Assembly (NCBI RefSeq): GCF_029227915.1
Contig: NC_079886.1
Location: forward strand, 24,590,501-24,654,500
Length of the DNA stretch: 64,000 bases
Direction of reading: 5' to 3'
From: Hydractinia symbiolongicarpus
Lineage: Eukaryota > Cnidaria > Hydrozoa > Anthoathecata > Hydractiniidae
Below, piece by piece: positions 57,454-64,000 of this stretch; position 1 is the first letter of the stretch, and each line of letters begins with the position of its first letter. The notes below the pieces were generated by a model that saw only the letters and a list, made by a program, of their open reading frames with translations, was not told the DNA's origin and did not search any database. A program made the position numbers and the translations under genes.

Positions 57454-60400
57454 TTACCTTTCTATACAGGTGTAGTTGACTTCAAGATATTTCGTGACGC
57501 CTCTACATGTGTCTAAATACCTCTTCTTATTTATCTCCAAAAAACATTCCCCTCTCCCTTCGCATAAATCTCTTACTTCTTCCATCACATTATAACGGCA
57601 GTTTGACGTTGACGTGTATTCTCCAAATTGGCATGCGTCATCTGACGTCCTGCCGTAATTCGCGGATAATATTGAGATGCTTGAGTTGAGACATGTTAGA
57701 TATTGTCCCGGCCTTGCGTTGCATATGATTTTTTGATTTGCCAACCTGAAAAATTGTTTCTATATTTAACGACATTCGTGTGAAGAAAAACAATGAGTAC
57801 TCTGCCTGGTCCCCAGGATATCAGGAAGTGAAACGAGGTCCTAGGAACAAGGTTGTGGTTATAAAAAGACGAGGTACTTGATCTGAAACAATATTTTTGA
57901 CATGTGTACACATTATTATTCTTATTCTCAAGGAGCGACAAGTTTAAAAGGAAGGAGAATATAAGAATAATTTAATACTTTTCGTCTGGTAGACAGGCGT
58001 GATGTACTTCTATGTGTTGTCCAGTTTGTTTCCATGTCAGTAACTTCACAGGATTTAGTGTGCAGTTTTGATGGTTTTCACAAACAAGCTTTATTTCATC
58101 CGTTATAAGAAAAGTTTCGTTACGATGTGTTATTGAACTATTACATGACGAACTCGCTTCACTAGATGCGCTTGATAGCACAGATATATGGTTGCCATGA
58201 CGACATGATAAAGTGACAATGTGATTCCAACAAATTATTGTCGTATCTAAGCAACAAATTAAAATAAACATTGCTTGAAATTCAAACATCTGTAGCGCTT
58301 GGAACAACAATACAGAAAGACATTTTCATCCTCACTTCAGCGAATTTTACATGTGCGGTTAACGTTCCCTATGGCACTTGTGCGGCAGAAAGTAGATTTA
58401 AACCTTAGACGCCATATAAATGTTTTTGTGTAGTCTGTCAATATCAATGCAATTGTAAGAAATATTATCAACTTCTAACCCTGGAAAAACATTTTCTGCG
58501 TTTAGTGGTCATAAATTTCTTTCGAAGAATTTTCGGTCTCTGACATCCAGTATAACGATAGTCATTGTCGCAGTTACGCATTTGATGATATGTGCAAATG
58601 CGTTTCTACCTATTTGACGCCCCAGTCGTTAGCTACTGTTGTCATCGTTAGCCGCTCGCATGAAGTATTAAGAAATATTTCGCCAGAATAAACTTTACCC
58701 AAACGCGTTTTATGGAAATTTTTGTAACTAAATTTTAGCGATTTTTTCCAATTTCGCGAAAGCACCGAATATTTCGTTATTTGCAGTAAGTAATGCTAGA
58801 TACCAACAACTCGTGTTTGAAACTAAGGGGTTAAAAACACACAGCAATGCAAAGGAAGAATAGTCTCAAAAGTTCCCTTTGATAATGGATTATGTACATT
58901 CTCAAAACATTTCTTTCCGAACACTTTAGCATCATATAACACAAGCAAGCTGCTTATAAAAGAAAAACATAAAAATACGTTGTTAGCATGGTTAACTTAC
59001 AGCTGCACGCCTCCTGGTTACATGCTTGGACATCTGTATAATTACCAGAACAGTTTAATCCACCAAAAGCAGGCACAGGATTGGTGCAAGTTCTTGTTCT
59101 GTTTTTTACACCACCTTCACAGCTTTGACTGCACTCAGTAAATACACTCCATTGAGACCAGGAACCATTTACTAAATCAAAACCCAACACGGTAAATAGC
59201 TTTTTTTATAACCAATGGGCTACAGCACCACCACTTTTGGAGATGTACAAGTCACCCAGATATTGTGAAATTTCCTAACTTGAAGAATACCGTATTTTCT
59301 CTACTTAACGCCCCCTCTGTATTTAACACCCTTCTCCATCTAACGCCGCCTCAAAACATCTTAAAATTTTTATTAACGCCCAGGGTGTTAAATAGAGAAA
59401 ATACAGTAGCTTAGCCAAAAAGACCTTAAAGCTCAAAAAAGGGGTATTCTTCCGTTGTCAGTAACAATTCACACGTGAGAATTTGAATCTTACCAAATAA
59501 GAATATTACACAATTAAATATTCACATGATTTTAAGAATTTCGCGATTTTCCACTATTATAAAATTAAATTATTTGAGTAAAGTTTCAATGGGCACCATT
59601 CGCGAAAATAAATTACTTAAAATTTTATGAAAACTTTTAAAAAGTTAATTAATCATATCTTATTCCCTTAAAAGACAGATTTTTTAATATAAACGATTAT
59701 ATACAACCATATTTTCCTTATTGTCGAAAAGTACTTATTTGCGCAAATTCGATCAAATCCCTTCGTGAACATAATAATCTTGTAAGGTAAGATCCTACCT
59801 AAATTTGCTGCAAACATTGACGAGTAAACTATTGCAAAATAGAGTCAGATTGAAATTTATCATGTCAATATAAAAGTCACAATACAGGAAACCGAATTAA
59901 ACGTTTCCTAAAACATCCCTCATTTATTAGAAGCATTACGGTTATTTAAATCACAGTGCTAATAAATATGCGTCAGTAATTTCATTAAGATTACCAAAGG
60001 AAAAATGATATTCCGTGTTGTCTCATCTTCAATAATAGATTTCACTGTACCTGCACAATTTGTAACTTTGCAATCTGCTATTTCTGTGTAATTTCCCGAA
60101 CAAGACGAACCATTATTCATTGGTGGTGGATTGTCACACTTTCTTGTTCTATTTTTTAAACAATCAGAATTGCAGTTACTCCAACTTTCCCATTCGCTCC
60201 AAACTCCATCCACTAATAATGTAAAATTTTACTAATAGTGAAATCTACAATTACCCAGAAGAGAACTGAGAACGAAGTGTATACTGCGATACAAAAGAGA
60301 TAATCGCGGTAAAAAATAGGTATCCTGAAGCATTGTTTGGTATCAAAGTCGATATAGAACTAATGGATTTTTTACAAAATTCTGTTCGACTTTTCGTCCC

Positions 60401-63211
60401 TGACTCCTGGAAAATATGCATTACCTATTGGCTCAACTATTTCGTAGACGTAAGAGTAAAGCTCCTTTCCACTGCATTCCAAGTTATGGGAATCGTTGCA
60501 AACATCAACAGCTTCTGGTCCAATACACATTGAAGAGTCGTTTATTCCCGCCTTTACCATCTCCAAGTCATAATATTGCGGAGATGACCAACATTCTCCC
60601 CAATAATTGATTGTAAAGTAGTTTTGATGCGTGGCTTTCACAAAAGCTGCACAACGACAAACCAAACTGTGTAAAAAAATGTGTTCCATTTGTGAAATAA
60701 GATTTGAGTGGTTATAATATCAACAAACATATATATGTAAATTGTCCCGCCATCAGCTTCTTCTGGGAAAGGCGTTACTTCATGGCGGAAATTATAACTT
60801 GGTTCTATATGAAATAAAGCAGAGATTCTCGTACATAAAAATAAAAGTGTCAAAAAAATTGTTCTCGCGTACCTATGCAAAGATTGTTGATATTTAGGCC
60901 AAATAATTTGATAAAATTTCCCATCAGGGTCTGGTTTCCAATCTAAATCACTCAAGACAAGTGCCTGACGTGTATAGACTCGAGGGAAACAGCCAGCCAT
61001 GGTAAAATTAGACCGATCACAAGAGGAGGGTGGACGTGGAACTAAAATAGAAGGATGCATAACGTCATTTAACATGAAATGTTGAAAGACGTACCAAAAG
61101 ATATGGTTTTCTACATAGATTACAAAAAAATAAAAAATTTTTTTCCGGTAAATTTCAATTAAGGGAACCCTTTTTTTCTTCCTATTTTGCTTCTCATCGT
61201 TTTGCTTAAGTGCACAGGACATAATTTTCATTTCAATGACAGCTACCTTAAACTTTGTAGAGCGAGAGTTTTTTAAAGTTGAAATTTTGTCCAACAAAAA
61301 ATTATGCCCGACAAAAACATAAGTTAGTCTCTTCAGGATATGTATTTTCGAGAAAGATTACATTTAAAAATTAAACTTAAATATTCCTACCAAAACGTAT
61401 GGAAATTTTTGATAGAGTAAGCTGCACTTATAAATGCACCCCTCATCCTCCCTTTCCAATTTGCCATTAAAAAGGTTATAATAAATTCTTTTGGGAAAAT
61501 TTGAAGATCCGATAGACATACCTGTGCAAGGTCCAAGATTGCAAGCTATAGTTTCAGTAGATGCACCTATACAATCACTTCCATTGTTCATTGGTGGAGG
61601 ATGGTCACATGATCGTGTTCTCTGTTTTGTTCCACCAAGACAATCTGCGCTACATTCTAACCAATTTCCCCAATTATTCCATTGTCCATCAACTAAAAGA
61701 AAGAAAATCATAAGAATAATCTGATTCCAGCTTTATCGGTTTTTAAATTGATTGTCAATGATACTCTTACCTATAGGATTGACTATTTCGTAGAGATACG
61801 AGTACGGGTCTTTTCCAGTACATTCGAAATTTGTATGGTCGGAACAAATGTCATTTGGTTCAGGGCCGCGACAGCTATCCCCAATCTTTCCAGACTTGAC
61901 CATATCCAGGTCGTAGTAATTTGCGGAGGACCAACATTCTCCCCAGTAATTTATTACAAAGTAGTTCTGATGCATGGCTTTCACTAGATCAGCACATCTA
62001 CACACCAAACTAAGCAGAGACAAACACAATATGTAAGAGGTTGTAAAGATATATAATCAGTAGATTGTGAAGATTAAGGCTATTGCAGAGGCCCACTCGT
62101 TTCCAAGGTTATCTTAACATAGAAATGAACTTTGTTACATTCTCTAAATCAAATCTTTCACGAAAAAACATCCATGCGAGAATTTGGCTTATAGTAAATA
62201 GCATCAATAATACACCATTCGACACCAAGCTCTTTTCCTTTCTTGTAAATATTATAACGTAGAAAAGGCTGGGATTGAGGTTGATGAAGCCGAGATTGTA
62301 CGAATAATTCTTAGTGCAAAACCATGCCTAATTTTGCTTGTGTTTCCTGTCTACGTCTAAGTTGTAAATTTTTGCTTTTGACCTCGGCCTAAACACTGTT
62401 GTGATACGATAAAGCGTGGTCCCACTCACGTGTGCAAAGATTGCTGATATTCAAACCAATTGATCACGTAAAACTTTCCATCAACATCAGGTTGTGCATC
62501 CATATGATTCACGACAATTGATTGGCCTGCGTTAACACGTGAATAGCACCCAACCTTCTTGTACGTTGTTCGGTTGCATGTCATGTGAGGACGAGACGCT
62601 GAGTGAAGAAAAAGATAACGGAATTTATAAGGTTACATATGGTACATGCTTTTTCTGCAACTACATTAAGTTTTAAGTTTCGCCATTTTCGCGAATTTTG
62701 CATTCTCCTCTAAGTTTCAAACATCGTTGTTCGTTGATTTAAGAATCCGTGAAATTGCAATTTTAGGAAATTAAAAAGTTTAACCCAGGAACAACATCGG
62801 CATCTCTGGTTGCCATATTTGTTTACGTCTGCCAAAGCACACAGCAACTTCCTTGTGTGTGTGCTTTTTAAAATTTGTTAACACCAGTTCTAGCATTCTC
62901 GATATATTGCAAGCATTTTGTTTCTATATACAGATTTTAGATTAGATTTACCAATACATTTGAAATAATATTTTAAAGTATTTTATTGATTTATCTGGAT
63001 TGCTAATTTTCCTGCGCTAAAATTATACCATAAAACTTACATGTGCACGATCCAGTATTACAAACAACTGTGTCAGCCGAATTACCAACACAATCACTCC
63101 CATTATTCATTGGTGGAGGATGGTCACATGATCTTGTTCTCTTTTTTGTTCCACCAAGACAATCTACACTGCATTCTGTGGCATCTTGCCAGGCTCCCCA
63201 TTGCCCATCGA
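57454..63211 (-). CDS. Extracellular TSP1 / GECWS-module / SUEL-lectin mosaic protein, C-terminal exons (5' end not found)
   Basis: Exons on the minus strand: 63211-63041 (TSP1), 62598-62430 plus 62009-61771 (Cys-rich module), 61692-61522 (TSP1), 61041-60873 plus 60666-60425 (second module), 60212-60051 (TSP1), 59171-59001 (TSP1), 58246-57979 (diverged SUEL-like), 57745-57454 (SUEL lectin, stop). Every domain is bounded by phase-1 introns, except the lectin-lectin join (phase 2). TSP1 exons are 171, 171, 162 and 171 nt, with WxxW-like starts, CSxxC and RTRxCDxPPP. The module has GC[FY]xRV..., YQQSLH.., NYFxINYWGECWS.. and four to five further Cys; I cannot name the family. The last domain has ANYGRTS and DTC-RGVTKYLEVNYTC, the rhamnose-binding (SUEL) lectin signature. 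If the weak donor at 57979 (GAAAA/GTATTA) is not used, the frame stops at 57972 with one lectin domain. Probably secreted or surface-bound, binding carbohydrate; function inferred. Confidence 0.8.
59288..59408. mobile_element. Short MITE (~120 bp) in an intron of the TSP1/lectin gene
   Basis: Left TACCGTATTTTCTCTACTTA then ACGCCC; right (minus strand) TACTGTATTTTCTCTATTTA then ACACCC: inverted repeats of ~27 bp. The interior is rich in TTAACGCC / TTTAACACCC words. No clear target duplication. Confidence 0.75.
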
Positions 63212-63317
63212 CTAGAAATAAATACGGAACAGTTGAAAGGAGTATTCTACTTTTATGAGAGAATACAACAAGAATTTTCCAATGTGATGATGTAAGAGAT
63301 TTTCGCGAGTTCAAAGA

Positions 63318-63641
63318 GTGCGAAATATTTTAGTTTTTTTTCTACAAAATGACAAAAAGGCGATAATTTCTCTCGCATTAGTTTCAACAATTAAATTCTT
63401 TGGCCAACCATCAAGGGATTACAAGAAATCTGCAGCGAAAGACTGGGTTCTAGGATTCAAAGTATATGACACAATCAATTTAGACCAGCAAGAGTATAAT
63501 CCTCCCCCGGGTTTCAGATGTTATTGCGGAAAATTAAACAAAAACGGTAAAATGACCTGGAAACAAGGTTGTAACAAAAGCGGTATGAATTATTTAGTCG
63601 TTACATCTGGGTACTTAAAGTTGTTTCGCCAGATTCCATAA
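63318..63641 (+). other. Open frame of unknown origin, opposite to the TSP1/lectin gene
   Basis: Roughly 100 codons, Lys/Gly/Tyr-rich, including KDWVLGFKVYDTINLDQQ and GFRCYCGKLNKNGKM, ending at 63641. It starts just upstream of the first visible TSP1 exon on the other strand, so it may be intronic noise or a pseudogene fragment. The codon pattern looks protein-like (CYCG.., WKQGC), but I recognise no family and see no splice partners. Confidence 0.3.
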
Positions 63642-63715
63642 TTCATTCTCGTAAAAATTGAAAGAAACGTGTAACTCGTCTGGTCCCATTTTCAGGTCTG
63701 TTTATTTAACATCTA

Positions 63716-63896
63716 TCTCTTTAATAATAGCCGTATTTTGTCTGTGTGTCCGCGAGAGCCGCGTCCCGTAACGGAATCACGAAATTTTTATAATGCGCAC
63801 TAATACCAAATGCGATATATTTTTGTCCACTTTGTTGCGACAGGTGAATTTAAAGGACAGGCGAACCCGTGGATTTTTCCACGGGCTAACGACTAG
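63716..63896 (+). mobile_element. Non-autonomous Helitron family A, full-length (181 bp)
   Basis: Preceded by A; 5' end TCTCTTTAATAATAGCCGTA; 3' end hairpin CCCGTGGATTTTTCCACGGG then CTAACGA then CTAG, followed by T. All canonical Helitron end features are intact, with no inverted repeats and no target duplication. Best reference copy in the window. Confidence 0.85.
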
Positions 63897-64000
63897 TCTC
63901 TTTAATAATAGCCGTATTTTGTCTGTGTCCGCGAGAGCCGCGTCCCGTACCGGAATCACGAAATTTTTAAAATGCGCACCAATACCAAATGCGATATATT
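63897..64000 (+). mobile_element. Second family A Helitron, head-to-tail with the first; cut by the window edge
   Basis: Begins TCTCTTTAATAATAGCCGTA at the very base following the CTAG of the preceding copy and continues almost identically to the end of the window. Confidence 0.85.

Noticed and set aside
57184-57516. Plus-strand 110-codon frame past the SCAP stop as an extra SCAP exon or separate gene
   Set aside because: SCAP already ends in frame at 56369; the frame has no domain and overlaps the lectin exon antisense.
60638-61297. Single 219-codon protein on the minus strand
   Set aside because: Only 61041-60873 matches the duplicated module; the rest reads through introns with splice sites at both edges.
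1-64000. tRNA, rRNA or snRNA genes
   Set aside because: I looked for conserved tRNA box A/B words and rRNA cores and saw none; a covariance-model search would be needed to exclude diverged ones.

Overview
The window is eukaryotic, AT-rich and intron-rich. The gene complement (KAT2-type acetyltransferase, SCAP, and a TSP1 / Cys-rich / SUEL-lectin mosaic protein) together with Helentron and cnidarian-type LINE remnants points to a cnidarian, probably a hydrozoan. The phylum is an inference from gene content and repeats; no species is assigned.

Layout. 1-6779 (-): 5' half of a KAT2 (GCN5/PCAF) histone acetyltransferase gene, sharing a 203-bp head-to-head promoter with an intronless low-molecular-weight protein tyrosine phosphatase (6983-7474, +). 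7.7-11.6 kb: a TTCGCG-rich MITE and a badly decayed LINE. 12.6-19.4 kb: three small paralogous genes (A and B on -, C on +). Each has a short signal-peptide exon ending in phase 1, tiny linker exons and a Lys-rich amphipathic-helix last exon. I recognise no named family; this is the best candidate for something undescribed. 21.1-28.3 kb: tandem non-autonomous Helitrons, then a frameshifted Helentron with a degenerate 2A-like motif, a DxH protease-like region, a DUF6570-like region, a HUH Rep with two tyrosines, a PIF1-type helicase and the stub of an AP-endonuclease. 29.5-41.4 kb: several MITEs, a 5'-truncated LINE carrying a CCHC/restriction-like-endonuclease segment, an intronless SGNH-hydrolase-like type II membrane protein (34022-35062, +), and a 1.73-kb TIR element filled with a ~54-bp satellite.

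42230-56369 (+): an essentially complete SCAP gene (SREBP escort protein) that I could thread through 23 exons, all but one with consistent splice phases and recognisable homology. Its introns hold a ghost copy of exon 9, a MITE, a perfect hairpin and an 800-bp trinucleotide-like VNTR. 57454-63211 (-), convergent with SCAP: the 3' part of a gene encoding TSP1 domains alternating with a two-exon 'GECWS' Cys-rich module and ending in one or two SUEL-type lectin domains. 63716-64000: two Helitrons joined exactly head to tail.

The genes do not form one pathway. KAT2 (chromatin), LMW-PTP (signalling) and SCAP (sterol homeostasis) are housekeeping genes. The small secreted cluster and the lectin/TSP1 gene are lineage-specific extracellular genes, with transposons filling most of the rest. 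All exon boundaries were read by eye from GT/AG sites, phase and homology; no transcript evidence was available.
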